Source: Scatomorpha sp964535405
GTDB taxonomy: Bacteria; Bacillota; Clostridia; Oscillospirales; Oscillospiraceae
Reading direction: 5' to 3'
Length of the DNA stretch: 41,828 nucleotides
NCBI GenBank assembly: GCA_964535405.1
Contig: CAZHUG010000015.1
Span: 1 to 41,828 of the forward strand
Each line of letters opens with the position of its first letter. The first letter of the stretch is position 1. Under the pieces are notes generated by a model that saw nothing but the letters and a program-made list of their open reading frames with translations, had not been told where the DNA came from and searched no databases. This document shows, one piece after another, positions 17,001 to 24,586 of the stretch. Both the position numbers and the translations under genes were made by a program.

Positions 17001-17519
17001 AATTTCAAGATAAAAATCCTCGCCGAACAGCTCCTGCAAGTCCAGCGCTCTGGCCTTGGCGCCCTCGTAGTCGCCGTGAATGATCTTCTGCGGTATCTCA
17101 CCCGCCAAACAGCCGGACAGGCACACAAGCCCCTGGGCATGCTTGTGCAGCAGCGGCCAGTCAATGCGCGGCTTGATGTAGAAACCTTCCGTGAATCCGG
17201 CTGAAACCAGGCGACAGAGATTTTTATAGCCCGTTTCGTCCTTGCAGAGCAAAATGAGATGGCTGTAATCAGAGTCAATCCTATGCTCACGGTCGCTCAT
17301 ACCACGCGGCGCGACATAGACCTCACAGCCGATTATGGGCTTAATTCCTGCCTTTTTGCAGGCTCGGTAGAAGGCAACCGCGCCGTACATGACACCGTGA
17401 TCGGTCATTGCAAGCGCGTCAAAGCCGAGCTCCTTCGCCCTGAGCACCGCGGCATCTATCCGGCAGGCACCGTCGAGCAGACTATACTCTGTATGAACAT
17501 GAAGATGGACAAAGGACAT
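14043..17519 (-). CDS. dnaE: DNA polymerase III alpha subunit (DnaE type)
   Basis: C-family replicative polymerase of 1158 aa as read, including four unresolved residues. Residues 1 to about 200 are the PHP domain (HVHTEYSLLDGA, MTDHGVMYGA). The polymerase core has GPGRGSAAGS and catalytic aspartates D398 and D400 in MPDIDIDFCVRRRGE. The helix-hairpin-helix region and the OB-fold (VTVAGVVASQRTR...YIQLEDDSGTME) lie in the C-terminal third. There is no 3'-5' exonuclease insertion, so it is DnaE, not PolC. The ATG has AAGGGGGAG six bases upstream. It is the last gene of the hprK-murB-rapZ-yvcK-whiA run, 32 bases after whiA. A run of ten N interrupts it at 14341-14350, in the C-terminal OB/linker region; the frame is open on both sides. 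Confidence 0.95.
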   Translation of the reverse strand: MSFVHLHVHTEYSLLDGACRIDAAVLRAKELGFDALAMTDHGVMYGAVAFYRACKKAGIKPIIGCEVYVAPRGMSDREHRIDSDYSHLILLCKDETGYKNLCRLVSAGFTEGFYIKPRIDWPLLHKHAQGLVCLSGCLAGEIPQKIIHGDYEGAKARALDLQELFGEDFYLEIQKHGIPDQEEVARGLVRIHKETGIPLALTNDAHYINKEDAYYQDVLMCIQMGKTVEETERMRFETQDFYLKSEQEMRELFPELPEACDNTALIAERCNYDFEFGHYHLPKFALPEGETDSTEYLKKLCDEGFSQRYSADREDVREQLRYEIDMINQMGFVDYFLIVYDFIDYARRNGIPVGPGRGSAAGSVVSYCLFITDVDPIKYSLYFERFLNPERVSMPDIDIDFCVRRRGEVIDYVNRKYGDDHVAQIVTFGTMAARAVIRDTGRALNISYAECDAVAKQVPFAIGMTLKEALKLSKPLRDMYEGDQKIKGLLDTAMALEGMPRHASTHAAGVVITERPVCEYVPLAKNDESVVTQYPMNTLEELGLLKMDFLGLRNLTVLDDAQKLVRQRAPDFDILTVPDDDPATFAMLSAGKTIGVFQLESSGMTSVCTGLKPKSVEDITAIIALYRPGPMDSIPKFLEWSAHPERMRYKHESLKPILSVTYGCIVYQEQVIEIFRRLAGFSLGQADLIRRAMSKKKHAIIDAERVAFIHGDPERNIAGCVKNDIPESVANSIYDEILDFASYAFNKAHAVAYAIVCYRTAYMKCHWPREYMAALLTSVLDSPGKVAEYIAECRGMGIKLLPPDVNESDADFTVVGKNIRFGMAAIKNIGEKFVHLLMTDRKENGPFTGLEDFCRRMSGKDLNRRAVESLIRAGAFDELGVHRKALLQMMDRVLDGIASDGRRNIDGQLDLFGFGDDPAAQESGVAVPNVTPFSPQEMMAMEKEMTGLYLSGHPMDAYSDSVRRAGAVSIGAIMSDFSDEEGPKRFSDNQYVTVAGVVASQRTRTTRNNSLMSYIQLEDDSGTMELLAFAKALDSGGGYVAENAALLVKGRISVRDXXXXDEKEPQIVADSIRPLSDLNPLGSDSPPPKQRKLWLKLKTRDGEIMHRLELLLDMFPGESHVIIYFDDTGKRLGTDCLIHDALLAELEEMLGEENVVVK
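14341..14350. other. Ten-N assembly gap inside dnaE
   Basis: Exactly ten N interrupt dnaE. The same five bases, CATCA, end the left flank and begin the right flank. Merging the flanks on that overlap leaves the reading frame intact and gives the protein string SVRDEKEPQI, which looks like the family. The gap is therefore probably a pad of arbitrary length and may hide no missing sequence. Confidence 0.8.
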
Positions 17520-17551
17520 TGTCGCTCCCCCTTATCTAAGCTAAAAACAGT

Positions 17552-18451
17552 TTACTTCCCGCCTGACATGGTCACAAGCTTTCTGAGCCTGTGGCTGAGG
17601 CAGGACTTGGTCACGGGCGGGTCCGAGAGCAGGGCGAGATCAGACAGACTAACCTCCGGATTTGCTATGCGCAATAGCGCCGCCTGCTGCAGCCCCTCGG
17701 GGAGCTCCTCAAGGCCGTAGTCCCGCTCCAGGCGGCGGATTGCCGCGAGCTGCGCCTGTGCCGCCGCCACCGTTTTGTCAACATTGGCAGTGTCACAGTT
17801 TACCTTGCGGTTTATTGAGTTTATCATGTCCTTCTCAACCTTTGTGGACATGATCCCCATCGCGGAGATGGGCGCACCGATGGTGGTCAAAAAGTCCGCC
17901 ATGGCGTCGGATTGTTTAAAATAGGTCATGTATGCCGCGCCGCGTTTTGCCTCGCGCGGATCAAAGCCCAGCTCCAGAAGCACCGAGAAAAACTCGCGGC
18001 TGACGCTTCTGTGCCCGGTTACAATTTCAAGATGATAGCTCTTATTCGGATCTGTAATGCTGCCCCCGGCGAGGAAAGCGCCGCGCACGAAGCTCGACTT
18101 GCAGCAGTCATTTTCCAGCATTCCGAGATTTATATGAAGTGTGATTGTCTCAGACGCCTCGTTGCCGAAGGCGCGGAAAATCGTTTCAATTTTCTGCATA
18201 TCTGTAATTAGAAAGCGGCGCTTTCCCGTAGCGCCCTCATCCGGGAGCGAGTCAAATTCGAGCGAGAATGCGCGGCGAAACAGCCCCGGCAGAGTCTGGG
18301 CAAAGGCCCCGCTCGCCGTCACAATCCGTATCTCCCTGGGCGAGAAGGTGCTGCAATACAGCAAAACACCGTATGCCTCCGCCAACGCACAACATTTTTT
18401 CCTGGATGTGCTGCGACAAAGCTCCGCTTTCGCGTCCGATGAGAAGGACAT
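17552..18451 (-). CDS. whiA: DNA-binding protein WhiA (sporulation/cell-division regulator family)
   Basis: A 299-residue WhiA: two degenerate LAGLIDADG-type domains (roughly 20-200, including VRGAFLAGGSITDPNKSYHLEI) followed by a C-terminal helix-turn-helix (EVSLSDLALLSDPPVTKSCL, to about residue 296). In Firmicutes WhiA influences chromosome segregation and cell division; in actinobacteria it is a sporulation regulator. The ATG has AGGGG about nine bases upstream, overlapping the yvcK stop region. Gene order rapZ-yvcK-whiA is the conserved Gram-positive cluster, which adds confidence. Confidence 0.95.
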   Translation of the reverse strand: MSFSSDAKAELCRSTSRKKCCALAEAYGVLLYCSTFSPREIRIVTASGAFAQTLPGLFRRAFSLEFDSLPDEGATGKRRFLITDMQKIETIFRAFGNEASETITLHINLGMLENDCCKSSFVRGAFLAGGSITDPNKSYHLEIVTGHRSVSREFFSVLLELGFDPREAKRGAAYMTYFKQSDAMADFLTTIGAPISAMGIMSTKVEKDMINSINRKVNCDTANVDKTVAAAQAQLAAIRRLERDYGLEELPEGLQQAALLRIANPEVSLSDLALLSDPPVTKSCLSHRLRKLVTMSGGK

Positions 18452-18462
18452 TTTTTCAACCC

Positions 18463-19461
18463 CTATTTGTAAATTCTTGTTCCTGATTTATCTGTATACG
18501 CACGCAGCAGCTGGCGAGCCAGCTCCCGCGGGTTATGTCTCACATATCCGCTGTCCCAGACGGCAAGCGGCGCGCGCAGAAGACCCACGCCAAGATCGTT
18601 AATAGCCTGCTCGTCAATAGCCACCTGCTCGGCACCCTCAGTGCGGTATTTTGCCGCGAGTTCCTCCGGTATATCCGTGCTGTTGGCAAGACACCAGTCG
18701 AAGAGGTGCTCGCCCGAATTACTAAACAGCGCCCTGATGTGATCGGAGGCGGTATAACCCTCCGTCTCGCCGTCCTGCGTCATGACGTTCAGAACATATA
18801 TACGAAACGCATCCGACTGCGCAACCGCACTGGCAACGCCGTCCGTTATGAGGTTCGGCATTATGCTCGTGTACAGGCTGCCCGGGCCGAGGACGATCAT
18901 TTCGGCCTGATTTATGGCTTCAATTGCCCCGGGCAGGGCCTTCGGCTGCTCCGGAATCAGCCGCACGCGCTCTATTTTTTTATCTGTGCCCTTCTTAAAA
19001 TCCGCTATCCGTGATTCACCCAGCACCTGACTGCCGTCGTCAAAATCAGCCGCCAGATAGACAAGCTCGTTTGTGACCGGCAACACCCTTCCGGTTATAG
19101 CCAGAACCTCGCTCATGCGTCGAACCGCCTGATCGAAGGTATCCGACATGCCGTTGAGTGCCGCCAGAAACAGGTTTCCGAAGCTCTGTCCCTTGAGACT
19201 GCCGTCGGTGAAACGATAAGACAAAAGCTCCTCCATTATCGGCTCCGTGTTCGCCAGAGCCTGAATGCAGTTGCGCACGTCGCCGGGAGGCGGCATTCCA
19301 AGCTCCTCACGAAGCATGCCCGAGCCCCCGCCGTCATCAGACATCGTGACGATTGCGGTTATATTCTCAGAATAGAGCTTCAGACCGCGCAGCATCGTGG
19401 ACAAACCGGTGCCTCCGCCAATGACAACTATGCGCGGTGCGGCCTTTTTCCTGCTTTTCAT
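18463..19461 (-). CDS. yvcK: Gluconeogenesis/cell-shape factor YvcK (CofD-like, UDP-sugar binding)
   Basis: A 332-residue protein of the YvcK/CofD family. It starts with a short basic tail and the nucleotide-binding motif VVIGGGTGLSTMLRGLK, then TMSDDGGGSGMLREELGMPPPGDVRNC, both diagnostic. B. subtilis YvcK is needed for growth on gluconeogenic carbon sources and for correct shape and peptidoglycan synthesis; the mycobacterial relative is CuvA. The ATG at 19461 has AGGGGTGA six bases upstream and starts four bases after the rapZ stop. Extending the start upstream would overlap rapZ without a ribosome binding site. Confidence 0.94.
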   Translation of the reverse strand: MKSRKKAAPRIVVIGGGTGLSTMLRGLKLYSENITAIVTMSDDGGGSGMLREELGMPPPGDVRNCIQALANTEPIMEELLSYRFTDGSLKGQSFGNLFLAALNGMSDTFDQAVRRMSEVLAITGRVLPVTNELVYLAADFDDGSQVLGESRIADFKKGTDKKIERVRLIPEQPKALPGAIEAINQAEMIVLGPGSLYTSIMPNLITDGVASAVAQSDAFRIYVLNVMTQDGETEGYTASDHIRALFSNSGEHLFDWCLANSTDIPEELAAKYRTEGAEQVAIDEQAINDLGVGLLRAPLAVWDSGYVRHNPRELARQLLRAYTDKSGTRIYK

Positions 19462-19465
19462 GGTC

Positions 19466-20326
19466 TCACCCCTTGTCAGCATCGCGATAGTTCCCAGTTA
19501 CATTCAGGTCCTGTGCAGATAGTCTGTCGACAAGGGCCTTTGCCACCGCGACACTGCGGTGCTTGCCGCCGGTGCAGCCTATGGCTATGTTCAAGGTAAA
19601 CTTGCCCTCCTCTGTGTACAGCGGAATGAGAAAATCCAGCATCGAGCTTAAATGCTCCATAAACATCTTCGTATCGTCATAGCTGAATACAAAATCTGAT
19701 ACCGGCTTGTCCAGCCCGCACTGGGGTCTGAGCTCCAGAATGTAATATGGATTCGGCAGAAACCGGACGTCGAAAACAAGGTCTGCGTCCATCGGCAGAC
19801 CGTATTTATAGCCGAACGCCGTCACCGTCACCGCCATGCTCCGCTTTGACTCAGCAGACAAAAACAGATCGCTTATGCGGCTTTGCAGCATTGCGCTCGT
19901 GAGTCCTGTGGTGTTTATAATATAGTCCGCGCGCTCGCGAAGCGGGGACAAAACCTCCCGCTCGCGTATAATCGCGTCACTGATAGACCCGCCCTCCTCA
20001 AGCAGAGGATGCGGTCTGCGCGTCTCCTTATACCTGCGCACGATGGTCGGCGTATCCGCCTCCACAAACAGTATGCGGTACTCAAGCCCCTGCTCCCACA
20101 GCCCGTCAAGAGCCGCAAAGAGGCCGTCAAAGCTCTCACGCTCACGCACGTCGGTCACGAGCGCAACCCGCTCATAGCGTCCGCGCGTGGCAAGGCAGAG
20201 CTCCGCAAACTTCGGCAGGAGAGCCACAGGCATATTATCCACGCAGTAATAGTCAAAATCCTCAAGAATATCCGCCGCGCGGCTCTTGCCCGCGCCGGAC
20301 ATTCCGGATATTATTAGAAATTCCAT
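19466..20326 (-). CDS. rapZ: RNase adapter / nucleotide-binding protein RapZ (YvcJ)
   Basis: A 286-residue P-loop protein. Walker A is GMSGAGKS at 8-15, followed by the family string ALEDFDY-like ILEDFDYYCVDNMPVALLPKF. The C-terminal domain carries NIAIGCTGGKHRSV, the signature of the RapZ RNA/metabolite-binding half. In E. coli RapZ guides RNase E to the GlmZ small RNA and senses glucosamine-6-phosphate; the B. subtilis homolog YvcJ affects competence. It starts one base after the murB stop with GAGGATAAA just upstream. Confidence 0.95.
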   Translation of the reverse strand: MEFLIISGMSGAGKSRAADILEDFDYYCVDNMPVALLPKFAELCLATRGRYERVALVTDVRERESFDGLFAALDGLWEQGLEYRILFVEADTPTIVRRYKETRRPHPLLEEGGSISDAIIREREVLSPLRERADYIINTTGLTSAMLQSRISDLFLSAESKRSMAVTVTAFGYKYGLPMDADLVFDVRFLPNPYYILELRPQCGLDKPVSDFVFSYDDTKMFMEHLSSMLDFLIPLYTEEGKFTLNIAIGCTGGKHRSVAVAKALVDRLSAQDLNVTGNYRDADKG

Positions 20327-20327
20327 T

Positions 20328-21245
20328 TTATCCTCGTATTATCTTTACTTCCGGCTCTAAGGTGATGCCAGAGCTATTATACACCGTCTGACGGATATGC
20401 TCAATGAGTCTTATCACATCGTCGAAGCTCGCGCCGCCCGTATTTACGACAAAGCCCGCGTGCTTTTTGGAAACCTGAGCACCGCCGATTGAAAACCCCT
20501 TCAGTCCCGCAGCCTCTATGAGTGCACCGGCATAGCCGCCCTCGGGACGCTTGAAGGTGCTGCCGGCAGAGGGCTTATCAAGCGGCTGAGAGCTGCGGCG
20601 CTTCTGGACAAGCTCGCGCATCCGCGCCTGAATAAACTCCGGCTCACCCGGCATAAGCTTCAGACTGGCACCGGTGATGAGATATGGGCTGCCCGAAAAC
20701 ATGCTGCCGCGGTATGAAAGTCCGAGCTCCGACGCCGGACGCTCTATAAGCCCGCCCAGCTCGTCAACATAGCGCACAGACTCCAGCACATCGCGCATTT
20801 CACCGCCGTATGCGCCCGCGTTCATATACACCGCGCCGCCGAGCGAACCCGGTATCCCATGGGCAAACTCCAGCCCCGTCAGGCCAAAACCCAGCACAGA
20901 CACGGCAAGCCTAGCCAGCGGCACACCAGAACCGGCGCGCACGCGTTCACCATCGACTTGCTCTATCCGGCTCATACTGTCCCCGAGGTGGATAACCACA
21001 GCATCAATGCCCTGCTCGGAGATGAGCAGGTTTGTTCCGTTGCCCATGATGAAGGGTTCAAGCCCCGCAGACCTCACTATGCTGCAGAGCTTCGCCGCCT
21101 CCTGCTCTGAGGAAGGCTCCGCAAAAAGCCTTGCCGGGCCGCCGATGCGAAATGAGCAGTGTGCATTCAAAGGCTCGTTTTCCAGAAGGCGCAGTTCCGG
21201 CAGCTGCCGGCGTATATCATATATCAGGGATTCGGTTACTTGCAT
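20328..21245 (-). CDS. murB: UDP-N-acetylenolpyruvoylglucosamine reductase
   Basis: FAD enzyme that reduces UDP-GlcNAc-enolpyruvate to UDP-MurNAc in peptidoglycan synthesis. The 305 aa include the FAD-binding N-terminus (NAHCSFRIGGPARLF and MGNGTNLLIS), the HGIPGSLGGAVYMNAGAYGGE pyrophosphate loop and the catalytic-serine segment SAGSTFKRPEG. The closing VNTGGASFDDVIRLIEHI is also typical. The size and absence of the extra loop fit the type II enzymes of Gram-positives. ATG 21245 has GGAGGGG about ten bases upstream and follows hprK by six bases. Confidence 0.96.
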   Translation of the reverse strand: MQVTESLIYDIRRQLPELRLLENEPLNAHCSFRIGGPARLFAEPSSEQEAAKLCSIVRSAGLEPFIMGNGTNLLISEQGIDAVVIHLGDSMSRIEQVDGERVRAGSGVPLARLAVSVLGFGLTGLEFAHGIPGSLGGAVYMNAGAYGGEMRDVLESVRYVDELGGLIERPASELGLSYRGSMFSGSPYLITGASLKLMPGEPEFIQARMRELVQKRRSSQPLDKPSAGSTFKRPEGGYAGALIEAAGLKGFSIGGAQVSKKHAGFVVNTGGASFDDVIRLIEHIRQTVYNSSGITLEPEVKIIRG

Positions 21246-21251
21246 ATTTTG

Positions 21252-22190
21252 TTATACCCCTCCGTTGTCAATAAATCTATCGTGCTCCTCCGCAAGAGTT
21301 TTGGCTGCGTTGAAGCCCATGTTTTTCTGCCTGTTATTCATGGCTGCCAACTCAAGAATAACGGCAAGGTTTCGTCCCGGTCTAACCGGAATTACGAGGC
21401 TCGGGACATCAGCGTCCAAAATCTTCATATACTGCGTATCCAGACCCAGCCGGTCGTAGGCCTTGTTGTCATCCCAAAGCTCAAAATTAACAACCATATC
21501 GATATTCGATTCCGGCTTGACCGCGCCTATGCCAAAGATGTGCCTTGCGTCGATTACGCCTATGCCGCGCAGCTCCATATAATAGCGGATAAGCTCCGGC
21601 GCCGTGCCGACGAGCGTATCTCTTGAAATGCGCCGTATCTCAACCGCATCGTCTGCAATCAGCCTGTGTCCGCGCTTTATAAGCTCCAGCGCAGTCTCGC
21701 TTTTGCCGACGCCGGAGTCGCCCGTTATGAGCAGACCCTCGCCGTATACCTCAACCAGCACTCCGTGCATGGTGATCCGCGGTGCCAGCGCATTCGTCAG
21801 TGAGCTTATGAGATCTGCCATGAACGTGGAGGTGTCCTCCTCCGTCAACAACAGCGTACGGTCATATTTTTCGGCAAGCTCTATGCACTCCGGAAACGGC
21901 TTCGTGCCGTGGCAGATTATGAGCGCGCTTATGTCGAAGCTCATAAGCTCCTCCAGCGATTTATAGCGCCCCTTTTCACCCAGGCTCTCCAGATACGTGC
22001 TCTCGACACGGCCGATGAGCTGAATGCGCTTGGGATCGAAATAATCATAGAAGCCTGTAAGCTGCAGGGCGGGTCTGTTAACGTCAGCAGTATGCAGCCT
22101 CGCCGTTTCAAAATCGCTTGCGGCATGGAGCACCGTCAGCTTTTGCTCTTTAACTATACTACTCAGACTGACAGAATATTTGTCGTTCAA
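21252..22190 (-). CDS. hprK: HPr kinase/phosphorylase
   Basis: Bifunctional enzyme that phosphorylates HPr on Ser46 or removes that phosphate, controlling carbon catabolite repression in Firmicutes. Of 312 aa, residues 1-130 form the N-terminal domain, with LIICHGTKPFPEC typical of it. The kinase domain has MHGVLVEVYGEGLLITGDSGVGKSETAL with Walker A at 157-164, then the HprK signature LRGIGVIDARHIFGIGAV. Translation probably starts at a TTG (22190) with GGGAGG seven bases upstream; no better start exists downstream. It heads the hprK-murB-rapZ-yvcK-whiA-dnaE run and has its own promoter. Confidence 0.95.
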   Translation of the reverse strand: MNDKYSVSLSSIVKEQKLTVLHAASDFETARLHTADVNRPALQLTGFYDYFDPKRIQLIGRVESTYLESLGEKGRYKSLEELMSFDISALIICHGTKPFPECIELAEKYDRTLLLTEEDTSTFMADLISSLTNALAPRITMHGVLVEVYGEGLLITGDSGVGKSETALELIKRGHRLIADDAVEIRRISRDTLVGTAPELIRYYMELRGIGVIDARHIFGIGAVKPESNIDMVVNFELWDDNKAYDRLGLDTQYMKILDADVPSLVIPVRPGRNLAVILELAAMNNRQKNMGFNAAKTLAEEHDRFIDNGGV

Positions 22191-22225
22191 GGCAATACCT
22201 CCCTCCGCATTGGCGGATATACCTC

Positions 22226-22254
22226 ATTTTAACCATATTACCCGCTTTTGGCAA
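22226..22254 (-). promoter_or_regulatory. Promoter of the hprK-murB-rapZ-yvcK-whiA-dnaE run
   Basis: On the minus strand TTGCCA (22249-22254) and TAAAAT (22226-22231) are 17 bases apart, giving a leader of about 30 bases before the hprK TTG. It is divergent from the rpmB promoter, the two -35 boxes being 38 bases apart. Confidence 0.65.
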
Positions 22255-22292
22255 TCCTTTTCACAACATCATATAAAATACAAAAAATCATC

Positions 22293-22321
22293 TTGCAATA
22301 TTGCAGCTTGTCTGTTATTAT
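22293..22321 (+). promoter_or_regulatory. Promoter of rpmB
   Basis: TTGCAA (22293-22298) and TATTAT (22316-22321) are spaced by 17 bases; a perfect TATAAT overlaps at 22319-22324 but its spacing is too wide. The leader to the ATG is about 45 bases. Confidence 0.65.
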
Positions 22322-22372
22322 AATAAGGCTGTTTTAACGGTAATTATCTACCAGACAGGAGGTGCTTCTCAA

Positions 22373-22561
22373 ATGGCTAAATGTGAATTCTGCGGCAAGG
22401 ATGTGTCTTTTGGCATAAAGGTCAGTCATTCCCATAGACGCTCCAATCGCACATGGAAGCCCAATGTCAAGCGCGTTAAGGCCGTTGTGGGCGGAAGCCC
22501 CAAGCGTGTCTACGCATGCACACGCTGCCTGCGCAGCGGTAAGGTCACTCGCGCTGTGTGA
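22373..22561 (+). CDS. rpmB: 50S ribosomal protein L28 (zinc-binding form)
   Basis: Large-subunit ribosomal protein of 62 aa starting MAKCEFCGKDVSFG. The four zinc-ligand cysteines are present as two CxxC pairs, C4/C7 and C49/C52, marking the C+ paralog. The conserved middle, HRRSNRTWKPNVKRV, is intact. ATG 22373 has AGGAGGTG eight bases upstream; the open frame upstream is not family-like. Monocistronic, with its own promoter and a strong hairpin terminator. In Firmicutes rpmB is commonly encoded alone. Confidence 0.97.
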   Translation: MAKCEFCGKDVSFGIKVSHSHRRSNRTWKPNVKRVKAVVGGSPKRVYACTRCLRSGKVTRAV

Positions 22562-22581
22562 GCAAGGCTCAACATTTATTC

Positions 22582-22622
22582 ACCGAAACAAGGCTCGCCT
22601 TTCATGGCGAGCCTTTTTCGGT
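22582..22622 (+). terminator. Terminator of rpmB
   Basis: An inner stem AAGGCTCGCC with GGCGAGCCTT (22590-22599 with 22606-22615) around a six-base loop is extended by ACCGAAA with TTTCGGT (22582-22588 with 22616-22622) past one bulged base. The run of T lies inside the outer stem, as in many strong terminators. Confidence 0.85.
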
Positions 22623-22702
22623 TTGATGCCTGTGAAATAATTATTTTCCATGCAATAAAACACGCTCTTGCGGCGTTGTTAATATGAGAGGAGGCGAAGT
22701 GG

Positions 22703-23266
22703 GTGATTTCTGCAAACATCGGTGATGGGCGTGACGACTCTGAGGCACTGGATTGGCTTATAGTGCGCATCTCATGCGCTGATAGGGCCGCCCTCGCCGA
22801 CTTATACAATGAGACCCGATCCGCGGTCTACGGCTTTTCGCTGTCCATTCTCAGAAATGCACACGATGCCGAGGATGTGCTGCAGGAAACATATATCCGC
22901 GTCTGGGCCTCTGCCGCAAGCTACTCCTCTCAGGGCAAGCCCATGGCATGGCTTCTCACGATCGCAAAAAACCTCTCACGCAGCAAGCTCCGGGAGCGCG
23001 TCCGCGTCTCGGACATGGACGATGAGGATTGGCAGCTTTTCTACGCTGAAAGTCCCGCCGTCACCAGCGAGGACCGGCTCGTTCTCGACGCAGCCCTGCG
23101 CGGTCTGTCGGAGCAGGAGCGGCAGATTGTCATGCTGCACGCGGTGACGGGCTTCAAGCACGCCGAAATCGCAGCTATGCTTGATATGCCGATTTCTACT
23201 GTACTTTCAAAATACAGCAGGGCAAGAAAAAAACTACAGGCTCTAATCGGAGGTGAGCTGATATGA
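22703..23266 (+). CDS. ECF-type RNA polymerase sigma factor
   Basis: A 187-residue sigma-70 family protein with only regions 2 and 4. Region 2 spans about 28-97, with the -10 recognition and core-binding segment DAEDVLQETYIRVW and the aromatic KPMAWLLTIAKNLSRSKLR. Region 4 spans about 135-182 and has a helix-turn-helix (GFKHAEIAAMLDMPISTVLSKYSRARKKL). Translation starts at a GTG with AGGAGG eight bases upstream. The next gene overlaps its stop by four bases and encodes a membrane protein with an RsgI-like extracytoplasmic domain, so it is very likely its cognate anti-sigma factor. No obvious autoregulated promoter could be identified upstream (22623-22702). Confidence 0.92.
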   Translation: MISANIGDGRDDSEALDWLIVRISCADRAALADLYNETRSAVYGFSLSILRNAHDAEDVLQETYIRVWASAASYSSQGKPMAWLLTIAKNLSRSKLRERVRVSDMDDEDWQLFYAESPAVTSEDRLVLDAALRGLSEQERQIVMLHAVTGFKHAEIAAMLDMPISTVLSKYSRARKKLQALIGGELI

Positions 23267-24522
23267 ATCAGAAGGACGTTGAAGCGAGACTCTCCACCGC
23301 CATCGACCACGCGGTCCCGGACGTGCTTGAGAGCATATTGGCCCAATGCAGCAATTCTGCAGACAGCCCTGATTCACATGAAGTGATTGACATCGCGGAT
23401 ATGCACGAGGGAAAAAAAGCCAAAGGCAAAACCTGGCAGCGCCGCCTGACCGCCATTGCCGCGGCTCTTGCTCTGGTGCTTTTCGGAACGCTCGGCTACG
23501 GTGGAATTCAAAGGGCGCAGGCCGCAGTCACAACCGTCTGCCTGGATGCAGGTTTAAGCATAGATCTGGAGCTGAATCGAAGCGGCAAGGTTGTATCCGT
23601 GAGTGGTGAGGGCTCCACTGATGAACTAAAGAAAACACTTAAGGGCAAGAGCATGGATCAGGCCGCATCCGAGGTTATTGAGCTCATGGTCAGCTCCGGA
23701 AGTATAAGCGAGCAAAAAAATTCTCTACTCATCAGCGTCAGCGGCGAAAATGCGGCCCAGCTCAAAGCGCACATCACGCAGCTCGCGGACGCTGTCCTAT
23801 CCGATCTGGGGATCGACGGTGCAATTGTCGCACAGCAGATAGCGGAATCTATATCGGAGCTGTCGGAACAGCTGGGTATTCCCGCCGGTCGCGCCGAGCT
23901 TATAGATAAGCTCGCAGACTTCCTTGGAAACAGCAACAGATTTGAGCTTTCAAAGCTGGGCGTGAACGAGCTCAACTTCCTCATGAGCAGCTCGGCAGGC
24001 ACGCTCGAAGGCCTCATCACCACCGGCACCGCCAACAGCTCGGCATATGTCAGCGCAGACAGTGCGCTCGCGAGCGCCTATGCCCACGCGGGAATATCAG
24101 AGGATGGTGCAAAGGCAGGCGCGGTCATAGACACAGCTGCCGGAAGATTGTCATACGAGATCGAGTTTACTGCTGACGGCATAAGCTATGAATACAGCAT
24201 CGACGCAAAAAGCGGCAGCGTCATCGGCTGGGTGTCCGAGACCATCGGCGGCGGCGCAGGCGATCTGATAGACGGCTCAATTGACCAAATTGAGGAAACA
24301 GCAGGACTGAGCCTGGACGAGGCAAAAGAGCGCGCTATTGCAAACTCCGGCATTGATCCATCTCTAATCGGCGACTTTGATATAAAAGTGAGCGAAGACG
24401 GGCAGTGCAGTGTGTCATTCAAGTCGGGAGACATGGAGTACAGCTATGATTTAGACTCCAAAACAGGCGACGTCGTCAAGGCTCTGGGCGGCATCGCGGA
24501 CTTCTTCAAAAACTGGGGCTGA
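23263..24522 (+). CDS. RsgI-like membrane anti-sigma factor with two PepSY-type domains
   Basis: A 419-residue single-pass membrane protein. Residues 1-60 are cytoplasmic and hydrophilic and would bind the sigma factor; no zinc-type HxxxCxxC motif is seen. Residues about 62-80 are a transmembrane helix (LTAIAAALALVLFGTLGYG). Residues about 88-160 match the RsgI middle domain, whose usual core is DINPSIELELNR; here it reads LDAGLSIDLELNRSGKVVSVSG, so the conserved Asn-Pro pair is replaced by Gly97-Leu98. Two repeats resembling PepSY domains follow, at about 262-323 (ALASAYAHAGIS...YEYSIDAKSGSVIGW) and 346-407 (SLDEAKERAIANSGID...YSYDLDSKTGDVVKA). The ATG overlaps the sigma stop codon. Function is inferred from context and partial domain likeness. 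Confidence 0.75.
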   Translation: MNQKDVEARLSTAIDHAVPDVLESILAQCSNSADSPDSHEVIDIADMHEGKKAKGKTWQRRLTAIAAALALVLFGTLGYGGIQRAQAAVTTVCLDAGLSIDLELNRSGKVVSVSGEGSTDELKKTLKGKSMDQAASEVIELMVSSGSISEQKNSLLISVSGENAAQLKAHITQLADAVLSDLGIDGAIVAQQIAESISELSEQLGIPAGRAELIDKLADFLGNSNRFELSKLGVNELNFLMSSSAGTLEGLITTGTANSSAYVSADSALASAYAHAGISEDGAKAGAVIDTAAGRLSYEIEFTADGISYEYSIDAKSGSVIGWVSETIGGGAGDLIDGSIDQIEETAGLSLDEAKERAIANSGIDPSLIGDFDIKVSEDGQCSVSFKSGDMEYSYDLDSKTGDVVKALGGIADFFKNWG

Positions 24523-24542
24523 GCGCCCAAAGTAAAATATAA

Positions 24543-24578
24543 AAATAGTCGGGACGGCCTTTGCCGTCCCGACTATTT
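24543..24578. terminator. Bidirectional terminator between the anti-sigma gene and purL
   Basis: A perfect 16-bp stem pairs 24543-24558 with 24563-24578 (core GTCGGGACGGC with GCCGTCCCGAC) around a four-base loop. TTTCTTTTTAA follows on the plus side and a TTTTTATATTTTAC run follows on the minus side, so it ends both the sigma/anti-sigma operon and the purine operon. Confidence 0.9.
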
Positions 24579-24586
24579 CTTTTTAA

